Source of the DNA: UMGS1696 sp964621165
Lineage (GTDB): Bacteria > Bacillota > Clostridia > Oscillospirales > CAG-272
Direction of reading: 5' to 3'
Length of the DNA: 55,713 nucleotides
NCBI GenBank assembly: GCA_964621165.1
Contig: CAZULC010000013.1
Coordinates: 1 to 55,713 of the forward strand
The notes beneath the pieces were generated by a model. That model worked only from the letters and a program-made list of their open reading frames with translations, was not told the origin of the DNA and searched no databases. The translations under genes were made by a program, and so were the position numbers. Positions 40,577 to 50,152 of this stretch are shown here, in pieces; position 1 is the stretch's first letter, and every line of letters begins with the position of its first letter.

Positions 40577-42040
40577 TCAATACAGGCAGCGTTTTATTTC
40601 CCCGCAGATATTTTCAAGCACCGCGGCGGCTTCCCTCTCGTTTGGAGTTATTTCGGCGTACTTTATCCGCTCGAAGTCGGAGGTAATTTTGTTTATTGTG
40701 TCGGTAGTCATAACCCGCACAACTTTCCCTTCGACTTCCCGGGGAGTATCGGACTGTTTCAGAGCAACGTTCATCTTCTTGTAAGTCTTTAAGAGAACCT
40801 TGTAGGCATATGACAGCTGCTCGTCGTAGTTTTTCAGTCGGCTGAGTCTGGTCATGAACTGCTTGTAGGTGTCGGTCTCGTCTGCCATTTTATCGTAGTC
40901 ACGAACCAGCGACTTTTGCAGCCGCTTCTTTTCGTCCTTGTAGTTGTACTCCGCGTCAGCTTCATCTTCACCGCTGTCGGCCGCTCTCATTAAGTCGATT
41001 CCCACAATAACAGTATAGAATGCGTCATAGAGCCACTGTCTGACCGCTGTGAACCACTTTTTTAATAATCCCGTTTTTATTACGATTATCATAAAGGCCG
41101 CAACCGCCGCCAAAGCCCAGAAAGCGTTGAGCATTGGTGCGCCTCCGTTTTTTAATACATCCTTCTGAAAATCCGCCATGGCTTCGTCTGAGTCGACATA
41201 CTCGTATTCCACGATTTCCCCCTCGGCTGAATTCCGCAGTGCCGTTTTCAGCAGAACATATATTACGCTGAACAAAATCATGGACAAGCCCGAGAGGACC
41301 ACATACACAAGTGCGCATACCACTATGAAAATGAGTATGACTACTATGACGAGATAGAAATTGTACAGTCTCGCGTATGGTGAAATTTCGGACACAATCG
41401 TACTTTTATACTGCTTCTGCAAGTTGCTCTGGTTGAAGATCAAAAGAAGACAAATGTTGAACACAACGAAAGGCAGAGCGAGATTCAATACGGAAAAACC
41501 GGCACCGAAGGACTTCGAGATAAAGAACGCCATGAAGGTTTCGATGATATATATACATGACCCGCCGATCAGAACGTGTATGTTCGACAGCTTCTGCACC
41601 GGGTAGAACCAGATTACCGTGCCGATCAACGCTGAGGTGAAGAAAACCACCGCGAACTCGATTTGATTGAAAGAGGTGTAGTCGAAGATCACCGCGTTCA
41701 GCATGAGGGAACGCATGATATAGTCAAACAGCATTGAAGCAGGGAGGGTCAGAATCAAAAGAAGCAGTGCCACAGGAGCGCAGTATTTCAGCCGGAAGCC
41801 ATTGAAAACTCCCTCGCTGACTAATCCGAAGCCGTCCTCGGAGGCGCGTTTGTGTATGATTCTGGCGTACAGGTTCATGAGAGTGTAGCCCATGACGGTA
41901 AACAGAACCGAGAAAACGGGCATTATTATTGTAGAATACGGGAACAGCGCACCAAAAAGCAGAATCGAGAGAGGGACTGTGAACATTGCCGCTCCGATAA
42001 GCGAAACAAAGCTGAGCAGTCTGTCCATTACTTTTGTCAT
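40577..42040 (-). CDS. Membrane protein of MoxR-DUF58 operon (DUF4129-like C-terminus)
   Basis: 487 aa. About seven hydrophobic segments in the first 275 residues, then a soluble stretch, another segment (NAFWALAAVAAFMIIVIKTG) and a charged C-terminal domain (YNYKDEKKRLQKSL to NICGEIKRCLY). The position after MoxR and DUF58 genes and the C-terminal part are like the TgpA/DUF4129 proteins of such operons, but no transglutaminase core (Cys-His-Asp) is visible, so it is likely not a protease. Strong SD GGGAGG. Gap to DUF58 is 18 nt. Role: unknown, maybe assembly of an envelope complex. Confidence 0.75.
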   Translation of the reverse strand: MTKVMDRLLSFVSLIGAAMFTVPLSILLFGALFPYSTIIMPVFSVLFTVMGYTLMNLYARIIHKRASEDGFGLVSEGVFNGFRLKYCAPVALLLLILTLPASMLFDYIMRSLMLNAVIFDYTSFNQIEFAVVFFTSALIGTVIWFYPVQKLSNIHVLIGGSCIYIIETFMAFFISKSFGAGFSVLNLALPFVVFNICLLLIFNQSNLQKQYKSTIVSEISPYARLYNFYLVIVVILIFIVVCALVYVVLSGLSMILFSVIYVLLKTALRNSAEGEIVEYEYVDSDEAMADFQKDVLKNGGAPMLNAFWALAAVAAFMIIVIKTGLLKKWFTAVRQWLYDAFYTVIVGIDLMRAADSGEDEADAEYNYKDEKKRLQKSLVRDYDKMADETDTYKQFMTRLSRLKNYDEQLSYAYKVLLKTYKKMNVALKQSDTPREVEGKVVRVMTTDTINKITSDFERIKYAEITPNEREAAAVLENICGEIKRCLY

Positions 42041-42058
42041 ATGTTTACCTCCCTTTTG

Positions 42059-43327
42059 TCAATCTTCTTCCAGATATGTCTTGAAGTGGACTTCGATGTC
42101 GTCGGGTATTATCAGTGCGTTGGAGTTTGCCGAGGTGATGTAGAAAATACAGTTGATGCCCATACGGCGGAGGGTGTAGCACATGTTTATCATCCTCTCG
42201 CTGAGATAAGCCGATATGAATATGATGTTTCCGCTGTCGGCGAAGGAATATGGATTTTCAACGATGCAGTCCATCATACGCTCAACCGGAGTGGATACAA
42301 TAAGCTCAAGCCGGGCTAAAATCCGAAGAGCTGAGAGCATGTCATTCTTTCCCTTGAAAACCGGTGAGACGAACAGGCGTGACAGTGTGTCATCATATGA
42401 ACCTGCGCTTTTCACGGGATGGCTGTCTGGGTCTGGCTCGTCGAGGTCGTCGCAGATATTCTCCGGCGGGGTGTTCGCTATAATCCGCACCGGAATGTTC
42501 TCGCCCGACACCTTATCGAGAATCGACGCGGCTACGGTCAGGCACAGCTCTATGAAATATGGGGCGCTAGAGGGTCCGGGAATGTTTTTTTCCATGTCAC
42601 GGGACTGCATGTTCAGCACGATATTGAAGCGGTGGCGGTTGGTGTACTCCTCTATGTTCACCATCAGCTTGTCATGTACTGCACTCTGGAGCCAGTTTAT
42701 GCGGTTCATTGGGTCTCCGGCGGCATATTCACGGACTCCGGCTTTCAGGAGAGGATCGGATAGCAGGCTGGATTCAACAAGAAATTCGCCGTTTGTGTAT
42801 TTTGACGCGGTAAACTCGCTTTTCAGATCCACAGCCCGGGGCAGTACGGTAACGGTGGACTTTGAGCTTTTGTCCGGCTCCATGACCCTTGAATTCTGGT
42901 ATGAGCCGAAGATGTCGTTTGAAATCATGGTCACGCTTCCGAGGCGGTATGTGCCGCGCTTTGTGCATCTGACTTTCCAGCGGCGGCGTATCATCTGGTT
43001 CCCGCGGAGGACGAACACGCTGTGGATTACCGAGGGGAATGTCTCTATGATTTCGCCCTTTTTTGCTTTATCCTTTCCTTTTACCGATTCGGCTATGTGG
43101 AAAGAGAGTCCCTCGGGCAGCTGTGTGTCAACCTTGAGAAATGGTATCGGGAGCAGCTTCCGGTTTCTGATTTCTTCATATATATAAATTTCTTCGTTCT
43201 CGAAAACCTCGGAAACTGACAGGTCAATTTTGTATTCAAGTTTGTCATATGCGTGATTTTTGTAGATTTTCGCCTGAGCCAGCAGAACTACAGCCGCCGA
43301 GATCAGGACTGTTATAATGATAATCAT
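42059..43327 (-). CDS. DUF58-domain protein
   Basis: 422 aa. One N-terminal membrane helix (IIIITVLISAAVVLLAQAKIY), a beta-rich extra-cytoplasmic or membrane-near part (ENEEIYIYEEIRNRKLLPIPFLKV) and the DUF58 signature VREYAAGDPMNRINWLQSAVHDKLMVNIEEY followed by a vWA-like fold. DUF58 proteins work with MoxR AAA+ ATPases as chaperone-like complexes. 10 nt behind moxR, 18 nt ahead of the membrane protein. SD weak, suggesting translational coupling. Confidence 0.88.
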   Translation of the reverse strand: MIIIITVLISAAVVLLAQAKIYKNHAYDKLEYKIDLSVSEVFENEEIYIYEEIRNRKLLPIPFLKVDTQLPEGLSFHIAESVKGKDKAKKGEIIETFPSVIHSVFVLRGNQMIRRRWKVRCTKRGTYRLGSVTMISNDIFGSYQNSRVMEPDKSSKSTVTVLPRAVDLKSEFTASKYTNGEFLVESSLLSDPLLKAGVREYAAGDPMNRINWLQSAVHDKLMVNIEEYTNRHRFNIVLNMQSRDMEKNIPGPSSAPYFIELCLTVAASILDKVSGENIPVRIIANTPPENICDDLDEPDPDSHPVKSAGSYDDTLSRLFVSPVFKGKNDMLSALRILARLELIVSTPVERMMDCIVENPYSFADSGNIIFISAYLSERMINMCYTLRRMGINCIFYITSANSNALIIPDDIEVHFKTYLEED

Positions 43328-43337
43328 GTCGTCACGC

Positions 43338-44285
43338 TTATTCTATGGGGGCTTTGATTGTGTCGATCAGGTATTCGATAATCTGTTCGTTTGTGTCAGT
43401 CAGGCGGATTGTGTTGGAGGACTTGATTATTACCCTGTGTGAGAGAGTGGGAATCGCGGTTTTCTTAACGTCATCGGGGATTACGTAATCACGTCCGCTG
43501 ATTGCCGCATATGCCTGTGACGCCTTCATGAGCGCGAGAGACGCACGCGGACTTACGCCAAGCCTGAGTCTGTCGCTTTCCCGTGTAGCTGATACGATAT
43601 CGAGGATATAGTTTCTTATGGGTTCGCTGACCTTGATTTTTCCGACGGAATCCGCGGCGAGCTTTATGTCCTCACGTGTGCAGACCGAGGTGATGGAGTC
43701 GAGGGGGCTTGCGTCGCCGTATGACATGAGGACGTTCTTTTCGGCTTCTCTGTCGGGATAACCGAGGGACAGACGCATAAAGAAACGGTCAATCTGTGCT
43801 TCCGGAAGTGGGAAGGTCCCCTGTGACTCAATGGGGTTCTGGGTTGCGATGACGAAAAACGGGTCATCGAGGGGGTATGACACTCCGTCGATTGTAGCCT
43901 GACGTTCGCCCATGCACTCAAGCAGAGCCGACTGGGTACGTGGTGTGGTTCGGTTGATTTCGTCGGCAAGAAGAATCTGGGTAAACACAGGACCGCGCCT
44001 GAAAATGAAGTCCTGTGTTTTCTGGTTGTAGTAGTTCACTCCCGTGATGTCCGAGGGGAGCAGGTCCGGTGTGAATTGGATTCGCTTTGACTCGGCTGAG
44101 ATGGATTTTGCGAGAGCCTTGGCGAGGGTGGTTTTTCCCGTTCCGGGGATGTCATTGAGAAGCACATGCCCCCGGCAAAGCAGTGCGGCTACAACAAAAG
44201 TTATTTGTTCACGTTTGCCGTATATTACCTTTTCAATATTTTCTATGACGCTTTTCGCGGTATTCGATATGATTTCGCAGTACAT
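43338..44285 (-). CDS. MoxR-family AAA+ ATPase
   Basis: About 315 aa. Walker A VLLNDIPGTGKTTLAKALA, Walker B ILLADEINRTTPRTQSALLECMGE, sensor 1 FFVIATQNPIESQGTFPLPEAQ and the arginine finger LDRFFMRLSLGYPD. The MoxR lid follows: VSPRASLALMKASQAYAAISGRDYV. It is thought to act as a chaperone that activates vWA/DUF58-type partners. An ATG at 44369 is in frame but would overlap the glycosidase gene and has no SD; ATG 44285 has AAAGGGG at 10 nt. First gene of a three-gene operon with DUF58 and membrane protein genes. Confidence 0.95.
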   Translation of the reverse strand: MYCEIISNTAKSVIENIEKVIYGKREQITFVVAALLCRGHVLLNDIPGTGKTTLAKALAKSISAESKRIQFTPDLLPSDITGVNYYNQKTQDFIFRRGPVFTQILLADEINRTTPRTQSALLECMGERQATIDGVSYPLDDPFFVIATQNPIESQGTFPLPEAQIDRFFMRLSLGYPDREAEKNVLMSYGDASPLDSITSVCTREDIKLAADSVGKIKVSEPIRNYILDIVSATRESDRLRLGVSPRASLALMKASQAYAAISGRDYVIPDDVKKTAIPTLSHRVIIKSSNTIRLTDTNEQIIEYLIDTIKAPIE

Positions 44286-44331
44286 GAATCTTGTTCCCCT
44301 TTGGTTTAATTTCGGTTTGTTGTGAATGTAA

Positions 44332-46752
44332 TCAATACAATACGGTTGGGTAGAAGTTCGGTATGTCATCCTCGTCTGTGAGATCCCGGCTCAGTTCCTT
44401 CTGGGTGCGCTGCACTGGGCTTACAATGAACGTTCCCGACGAGGCTTCAAGCTCTAGTTCCATCATTGTGTAGATCTGTCCCCTGAATCTGACGTTCTCA
44501 GACGGTGCTTTCTTTATTTTACCGTTGTATGGATTCCATTCCTCGGGGGCAAGATATCCGCGTAGAAGCAGCTTTCCCGCGTATTTTTCGCCGGTGGTGT
44601 TTGTGATGTAGTAGATATCGCATCCGGCGTAGCGTTTATGCAGGCAGTTCATGGAGCAGCCGTTTGCAAGCCGTTTGTCCACACCGATTTTGATGAACGC
44701 GGGCAGATGGTAGTTGACAAAGCCCAGCATTTCCCGTCTCGGACGCTTGTCTATATAGACGTCGGGGGCGAGGTCGAAGTTGTTCATAGCCTGTGCAAGA
44801 ATATCGGCTGAAACCGAGTCCGTTCCGTCTACCGAGCGTTTGTTTGACGGGAGATAATAAGCCATGCCACCGTTTTCATTGTCATTCTTATAATATCTCT
44901 TTATTATCCGGTTGTCGAGCACATCTTCGCCGAATATGTATTTGATGGTATTTATAACTTCTTCATCCTCCGGGGATTTTGTCTTCAGAGCCGCGTCAAC
45001 TGAGGTGAAAGTCACTGAGCAGTCGCAGGAAGCTGTGGGAAGGTTGTCCGTGGCTATGATTTTTCCGCCTTCGTCAAAGAATTTTTTTATAACCCTGAGC
45101 GCTTTTATGCTGATTATTGACATTGACGGCATGATTACTGTTCTAAATTTCATTACAAAGCTGTCGTTGTTTACGTAAAGAACACCGTTTTCCACGAAGG
45201 AACGCTCAATCAGCGTGGTGGGATGTACAAATACCGAATCCTCGCCCACATAGTTGAGGAAGGAGTTCATCATTTCCATATAATCAGCGTTTTCCGGAGT
45301 CGAAGGGTATTCGAAGCCCTCTGTGGATGAGGACTGGTACATGCCCACAAATGAGTGAAGTGAATGGATTGGGTAGATGATCGCGTTTTCACAGATATGC
45401 TCACCGCCGCCAAGAACAGTCTGGACTCTCGATACAAAGGAAGCGTATTCGGTAAGGTCGTCGCCCTTTGAGAAGATTGAACCCCAGATGGGCGAGTCGT
45501 CATCTTTTTCAGTTATGCTGCTGTGCTGCGCCCTGTCCTCGCCGAGATGCACGAATACCATGTTTACACCGCGCACGAAAGCGTTCATCGACTCACGGTA
45601 GATTATATCACGGGAGAGAGTGTCGTAGTAGTTGAAGAGGTCAGCTGTAACTATGCTGTGGCCGAGTGAATCCGCCGCTCCAGCCGCAACCTTGACCCCG
45701 TTGAGTCCGTAGAGGTAGGCAAAGGGCATGGATATTCCCGGAGCTGAAGCGTATTTATGGAGCAGCTGACCGTCGCCGAAGAGCCATGAGCAAGCTGTTG
45801 CTTTACTTTCAGCTGGGAAGCCTGTACAGAACACCCCTTTAGCCATGCAGAAGTCTGAGCAGGCCTTGAGATAGCCGGAAATCAGCATGTTTGCGCGGCA
45901 GTTCATGAGCATGGATTTATACCGGGCTGAATTTCCGCCGTAGTCACGGAAAAGAAGCGTATAGTATGGGGATGGGTCAAAGCCGTATTCCTTCTCGAAC
46001 TCCTCGTTGAAGTCCACATGCCATGCTCTTCTGTTCTGTCCGGTGTACATTACATTTCTGTATATAAAGATATTGAAGGGCGGAACTTCATCTTTTTCCG
46101 CGGCGTATTTTTCACAAAGCTTTCCAAAGGTAGAGCGGAGGTATTCCATGGATATGTCATAATCGAGCAGGTTTATGGCTTTGGAATTCAAATCCGGCTC
46201 ACATCTGTATTCTTCGATATTCCAGTTTCCATCGGGTACCGTCCAGTCGATTGTGTTGTCCTCGAGGTACGGACGTAGGTCCACGACAGTGAGGTCATCA
46301 TCATTTACAGCCACAACTGACATGAGTTTTCCCTGCTCCCTGAGCTTTTTTTTCATAACCTGACCTTCGACGCAGGTGTATTCGTATTTTGTGAGAATCG
46401 GGCAGACGGCCGATGACGAATCCCTGAGCGACGAAAGATAGGCCTGCATAACGTAAATATCGTCAAGATAGCCGATTTTAAGTGAATTTTCCTTCACTTC
46501 GTTTTCGATTATATCGTAGGTTTCAAAGTATTCTTCGTCCAGCGGCTGAATTTCATAATTGCTGTTTGTGAAAGGAATCACGCCGCAGAAGCCGGACTTT
46601 TTATAACCCGAGATGAGGTGGGACAGCTTTTCTTCATTATTATATGCCGAGTCGAGTGGAAGATAGATGTACGGTCCGTCGGCTGTTTTGTCGTTCTGGA
46701 ACTGTTTTTTCAGGGACGCAGGATCCTGAATCATGTTTTTTTCGTTTATCAT
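44332..46752 (-). CDS. GH106-like glycoside hydrolase (alpha-L-rhamnosidase family), cytosolic
   Basis: 806 aa. The middle part has the GH106-type layout: an FNEEFEKEYGFDPSPYYTLLF stretch (as in the FxxxYGYDxxxYLP region), CSDFCMAKGVFCTGFPAESKATACSW and a TIM-like core, then a GATase-like segment (IIYPIHSLHSFVGMY, VENGVLYVNNDSFVMKFRTVIMP, EGGKIIATDNLP) and a beta domain ending with the Tyr-rich tail. It is shorter than usual secreted GH106 proteins (about 1000+ aa) and lacks a signal peptide and the C-terminal carbohydrate-binding domain. Function is therefore uncertain; it might hydrolyse an imported rhamnoside. SD AAAGG. Confidence 0.62.
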   Translation of the reverse strand: MINEKNMIQDPASLKKQFQNDKTADGPYIYLPLDSAYNNEEKLSHLISGYKKSGFCGVIPFTNSNYEIQPLDEEYFETYDIIENEVKENSLKIGYLDDIYVMQAYLSSLRDSSSAVCPILTKYEYTCVEGQVMKKKLREQGKLMSVVAVNDDDLTVVDLRPYLEDNTIDWTVPDGNWNIEEYRCEPDLNSKAINLLDYDISMEYLRSTFGKLCEKYAAEKDEVPPFNIFIYRNVMYTGQNRRAWHVDFNEEFEKEYGFDPSPYYTLLFRDYGGNSARYKSMLMNCRANMLISGYLKACSDFCMAKGVFCTGFPAESKATACSWLFGDGQLLHKYASAPGISMPFAYLYGLNGVKVAAGAADSLGHSIVTADLFNYYDTLSRDIIYRESMNAFVRGVNMVFVHLGEDRAQHSSITEKDDDSPIWGSIFSKGDDLTEYASFVSRVQTVLGGGEHICENAIIYPIHSLHSFVGMYQSSSTEGFEYPSTPENADYMEMMNSFLNYVGEDSVFVHPTTLIERSFVENGVLYVNNDSFVMKFRTVIMPSMSIISIKALRVIKKFFDEGGKIIATDNLPTASCDCSVTFTSVDAALKTKSPEDEEVINTIKYIFGEDVLDNRIIKRYYKNDNENGGMAYYLPSNKRSVDGTDSVSADILAQAMNNFDLAPDVYIDKRPRREMLGFVNYHLPAFIKIGVDKRLANGCSMNCLHKRYAGCDIYYITNTTGEKYAGKLLLRGYLAPEEWNPYNGKIKKAPSENVRFRGQIYTMMELELEASSGTFIVSPVQRTQKELSRDLTDEDDIPNFYPTVLY

Positions 46753-47106
46753 ATATTCACCTTTAAAAGTTTTATTTCGAGTCTGCCGAGATTTAATAAT
46801 CCCTTATAATTATAACATAAAACAGGCGCTTTGTTAATAGTTTTACGGCAGATTGCGTAAATATTTTTAAGAATTATTTTTTTGAATACAGCATCCAGCT
46901 CCGGTGGTTCCCTGCCTGAGGTCTTTAATTTTTAAATTTTTAGATAAATTTTTAAAAATTGTATTGACTTTTACCGCGTAATATTATATAATATTATATA
47001 ATTTATATAATTCTTTTGGTTGTGCAATATTATTAAGAATTATAAATTTGCTCATTAATAGTGTGGTATTATATTATCATTTTATATTAAAGGGGAGATA
47101 TATTAA
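46753..47106. promoter_or_regulatory. 354-bp divergent region with two promoters
   Basis: No ORF. On the minus strand TTAACA (46837-46832), 17 nt, TGTTATAAT (TATAAT 46814-46809) points to the glycosidase gene. On the plus strand TTGACT (46964-46969), 17 nt, TATAAT (46987-46992) points to the ABC-DUF1854-ABC operon, leaving a leader of about 105 nt with runs of AATATTATATAAT. The TATAAT motif repeats in the leader, so more than one start point is possible. No riboswitch-like structure seen by eye. Confidence 0.7.
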
Positions 47107-49545
47107 ATGGTGAAAAAAAGGTGGTATTTCGACGAGGAAAAGCCGGACGCGCTTCCTCCTGAAATGCTTGATGTTTTGAAAGATAAAGGTATTCCCGCCT
47201 CGGAAGTCAAGCTCTGTGTGAGGTCGGACTACAACCGGGAAATGGTGCGGTGCGACTTCTACCTTATGGCAACGGACAGCGATATTATTGCCGTGGCTGG
47301 ATCGTACACTGTTTCAAGCGGCGTGAAGACGGAGATTTTCAAACGTGCCGAGCCGGTCAGAAGGTTTGAGGTATTGTCGTGGGATGTGTTTGACTTTGGG
47401 GAGCTGTCGGATTTCAAGGTCGAAGAGCAGATTTCCACGGCGAGATTCACAGCCAGATACAAGGACGGGCGGTATTTGCTTCTCGCCAACCTGTCGAACA
47501 CATATAAGATGGACTTTTTCGCAGCAGGCAGAATTCTCGAACAGATAAAGAGCGACAGTAGCGGCTCAAAGGAAGAAAAAAAGCATGATTTCGTAAAAAG
47601 CAGAAGGGGTCTAGGCGGTCCGGGCGGTCCAGGTGGTCCGGGCGGTCCAGGTGGTCCAGGTGGTCCAGGCGGTCCAGGCGGTCCAAGCGGCCCAGGCGGT
47701 TCTGGCAAGAAGGATGAACTGTATTGTCCAAAATGCGGCAGGAAGTACATAGATCCGGGGCGTAAACTATGTCTTAAGTGCATGGACAAGAGCAAGATAA
47801 TCAGAACTGCGGCGCATTTCACATTCAAGTATAAAAAAGAGCTTGTAATCTTGGTTCTGATGCTGATTCTCACCAGTGCTCTTAGTATTATCTCACCATA
47901 TGTTTCCTCAGGTTTCTACTACGACGAAGTTTTGGATAAAGCCGGAAAGTTCTACGGCGAGATTTTATTAGTACTTGGTATCATAATTGGCACACGGCTT
48001 ATATCAATGCTGGTCAATATGGTTCAAAGTATAACCACATCTGTAATCGCTGCCAACTTGATTTATGACTTGAAAAAGGTTATATTCGGCTCGATTGAGC
48101 GGCTGTCACTGTCCTTCTTCACAAACCGTCAGACCGGTGGACTCATGACTCAGGTAACACGGGATGCAAACACTATTTACTGGTTCTTCTGCGATGGCAT
48201 TCCTTACTACCTTGTCAGTATTGTTCAGGTAATAGCAGTTCTCGTTATCATGATTACAATGAACCCACTGCTCACACTGATGGCTCTGGTGACGGTTCCC
48301 CTTCTTGTACTTGCTATGAAGTTCCTCTTCGGCAGGATGGATAAGTTTCACGCAAAAAGATGGACGCGATCGCGTCAGATGAATTCAGTTCTGTCGGATA
48401 TACTCTCGGGCATGCGTGTGGTCAAGGCTTTCTCCAAGGAAAAGGACGAGACAAAACGTTTTGACAGAAGCAGCCGTGAGCTTGCTGAAATCGAAAAGGA
48501 AACCTCTATGTTTGAAACTGTAGCCTCACCTAGTGTCGGCCTTCTCTTCTACATAAGCAACCTTATTATCACATGTGCTGGGGGATGGATGGTCATCAAA
48601 GGTAATATGTCCTACGGTACCCTCCTTGTGTTCCAGTCATATATGAACATGGTTCTTTCCCCACTGGAGTCCTTTATCGATATGGTTTATCAGTTCACCG
48701 ACAGCCTCAACGCAATGAGCAGGCTTACGGAAATCATGGACGCCAAGCCCGAGGTTATGGAATCCGAGCATCCTGTTCGTCTGGAAAACTGTCAAGGCCG
48801 TGTGGAGTTCAAAAATGTGGATTTCTCCTACGACAAAACGAGAAAGGTTATCGACAATGTTTCATTTGAAGTGGACGCGGGTCAGGCTCTTGGCATTGTA
48901 GGTCATACAGGTGCGGGAAAGTCTACTCTGGCGAACCTGCTGATAAGACTCTACGACGTGACGGCAGGCGAGATCACAATTGACGGAATAAATGTTAAGG
49001 ATTTGGCTTTCGAGGATTTGCGTGAAAACGTGGCTATTGTATCCCAGGAGGCATACCTGTTCATGGGAACGATTCTCGACAACATTAAGTACGCAAAGCC
49101 CGACGCCGACGAGAGGGATGTTATCGAAGCCGCGAAGATTGCCGGTGCTCATGATTTTATAATGAAGCTGCCCGACGCGTACTCCACCATGATTGGATTC
49201 GGCTACAAGGATTTGTCCGGCGGTGAGAGACAGCGTATTTCAATAGCCCGTGCGGTGCTTAGAAACCCTAAGATACTGATTCTCGACGAGGCCACAGCCG
49301 CAATGGACACGGAGACCGAGCGGAAGATTCAGACGGCTTTGGAGAAGCTCTCCTCAGGTAGGACAACAATAATGATAGCTCACAGACTGTCGACCCTGCG
49401 CGACGCGGACAAGCTGATTGTAATCGAAAACGGAAAAGTTCCCGAGGCAGGCACACATCTCGAGCTGATCAGCAAAAAAGGAATTTACTTCAATTTATAC
49501 AGACTGCAGCTTGAAGCCATGAAGAATATCGGAATTGAAGAATGA
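47107..49545 (+). CDS. ABC exporter half-transporter with N-terminal PH-like domain, Gly-Gly-Pro linker and zinc ribbon
   Basis: 812 aa. Order: beta-rich N-terminal domain (about 1-160), Gly-Gly-Pro repeat (170-200), zinc ribbon C207-x2-C210 / C222-x2-C225 (YCPKCGRKYIDPGRKLCLKC), six-helix ABC membrane domain (about 235-520) and nucleotide-binding domain (about 560-812) with Walker A GHTGAGKSTLANL, Q-loop VSQEAYLFMG, signature LSGGERQRISIARA and Walker B ILILDEATAAMD. All catalytic residues seem intact. Most ABC exporters lack such an N-terminal part; the C-terminal half is like lipid/drug exporters. Overlap or near-contact with the DUF1854 gene shows it is one operon. Substrate unknown. Confidence 0.93.
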   Translation: MVKKRWYFDEEKPDALPPEMLDVLKDKGIPASEVKLCVRSDYNREMVRCDFYLMATDSDIIAVAGSYTVSSGVKTEIFKRAEPVRRFEVLSWDVFDFGELSDFKVEEQISTARFTARYKDGRYLLLANLSNTYKMDFFAAGRILEQIKSDSSGSKEEKKHDFVKSRRGLGGPGGPGGPGGPGGPGGPGGPGGPSGPGGSGKKDELYCPKCGRKYIDPGRKLCLKCMDKSKIIRTAAHFTFKYKKELVILVLMLILTSALSIISPYVSSGFYYDEVLDKAGKFYGEILLVLGIIIGTRLISMLVNMVQSITTSVIAANLIYDLKKVIFGSIERLSLSFFTNRQTGGLMTQVTRDANTIYWFFCDGIPYYLVSIVQVIAVLVIMITMNPLLTLMALVTVPLLVLAMKFLFGRMDKFHAKRWTRSRQMNSVLSDILSGMRVVKAFSKEKDETKRFDRSSRELAEIEKETSMFETVASPSVGLLFYISNLIITCAGGWMVIKGNMSYGTLLVFQSYMNMVLSPLESFIDMVYQFTDSLNAMSRLTEIMDAKPEVMESEHPVRLENCQGRVEFKNVDFSYDKTRKVIDNVSFEVDAGQALGIVGHTGAGKSTLANLLIRLYDVTAGEITIDGINVKDLAFEDLRENVAIVSQEAYLFMGTILDNIKYAKPDADERDVIEAAKIAGAHDFIMKLPDAYSTMIGFGYKDLSGGERQRISIARAVLRNPKILILDEATAAMDTETERKIQTALEKLSSGRTTIMIAHRLSTLRDADKLIVIENGKVPEAGTHLELISKKGIYFNLYRLQLEAMKNIGIEE
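47614..47706 (+). repeat. 9-bp coding repeat (Gly-Gly-Pro linker)
   Basis: About ten units of GGCGGTCCA or GGTGGTCCG (with one AGCGGCCCA and a last GGCGGTTCT) in frame in the first ABC gene, residues 170-200. Unit length is a multiple of three, so slippage would alter linker length without frameshift. The third-position C/T/A/G variation shows the array is not all newly expanded. Confidence 0.92.
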
Positions 49546-49562
49546 CGGGAGATTATATTAAT

Positions 49563-50111
49563 ATGGAAGAAAAACACACGAAAACCGCGCTGAAAGAGAT
49601 TATCGCGGTAAAATACATAACCAAGGACAATGCGAAATTTGAGAATGAAAACGATTTTATCTCGATGACGGTCACGCTTCCCGATGATGACGGGGTCTTA
49701 TGCGAAAAGAAGTACGACAGGATTTTTCTGCACAGGGCGTTCCCTTTCGATATGCCGTACTCGTATATCTCCGTGCTTGACATTGATTCGGCTGAAATCG
49801 GGGTCATCGCGGACATTGACGCAATGGGTGAAGAAAACGCTGCAATGCTGCGGGCTGAGCTTGACCGGAAGTATTATACTCCTGTAATCACAAAAATAGT
49901 CTCAGTCAAGGAAAAGTTCGGTTACTCGTACTGGAAGGTCATGACGGACGAAGGCGAGACGGATCTGACTCTGCACGACACTTTCCGCAGTCTTTTAAAG
50001 GTTGGAGGTACGCGGATTTTCATCAACGATATGGACGGAAACAGGTACGAAATCCCGGATATCGAAAAGCTGGACAGAAAGAGCTACAAAAAAATCGAGC
50101 TGTTCCTGTAA
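49563..50111 (+). CDS. DUF1854-domain protein (ABC-transporter-associated)
   Basis: About 182 aa. Family marks of DUF1854: YDRIFLHRAFPFDMPYSYISVLD (the xRAFPxxxPxxxIS core), EIGVIADIDAM, LDRKYYTPVITKIVSVKEKFGYSYWKV and LHDTFRSLLKVGGTRIFINDMDGNRYEI. Soluble. It sits between two ABC half-transporters, an order known for DUF1854 in other bacteria (in some Proteobacteria near cyanophycin genes). Function is unknown; likely a cytosolic partner of the ABC pair. ATG 49542 overlaps the previous stop, but ATG 49563 has GGGAG 10-11 nt upstream; either is possible. Confidence 0.88.
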   Translation: MEEKHTKTALKEIIAVKYITKDNAKFENENDFISMTVTLPDDDGVLCEKKYDRIFLHRAFPFDMPYSYISVLDIDSAEIGVIADIDAMGEENAAMLRAELDRKYYTPVITKIVSVKEKFGYSYWKVMTDEGETDLTLHDTFRSLLKVGGTRIFINDMDGNRYEIPDIEKLDRKSYKKIELFL

Positions 50112-50152
50112 GATGACATATAATTTAATGTAAAGGTACGGTTAATATACAT

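Noticed and set aside
42216..43187. 323-codon open frame on the plus strand
   Set aside because: Antisense to the DUF58 gene; Ser/Arg-rich shadow translation.
47259..47873. 204-codon minus-strand frame with a Pro-Gly-Pro-Pro-like stretch
   Set aside because: It mirrors the Gly-Gly-Pro coding repeat of the first ABC gene; no SD and no family.
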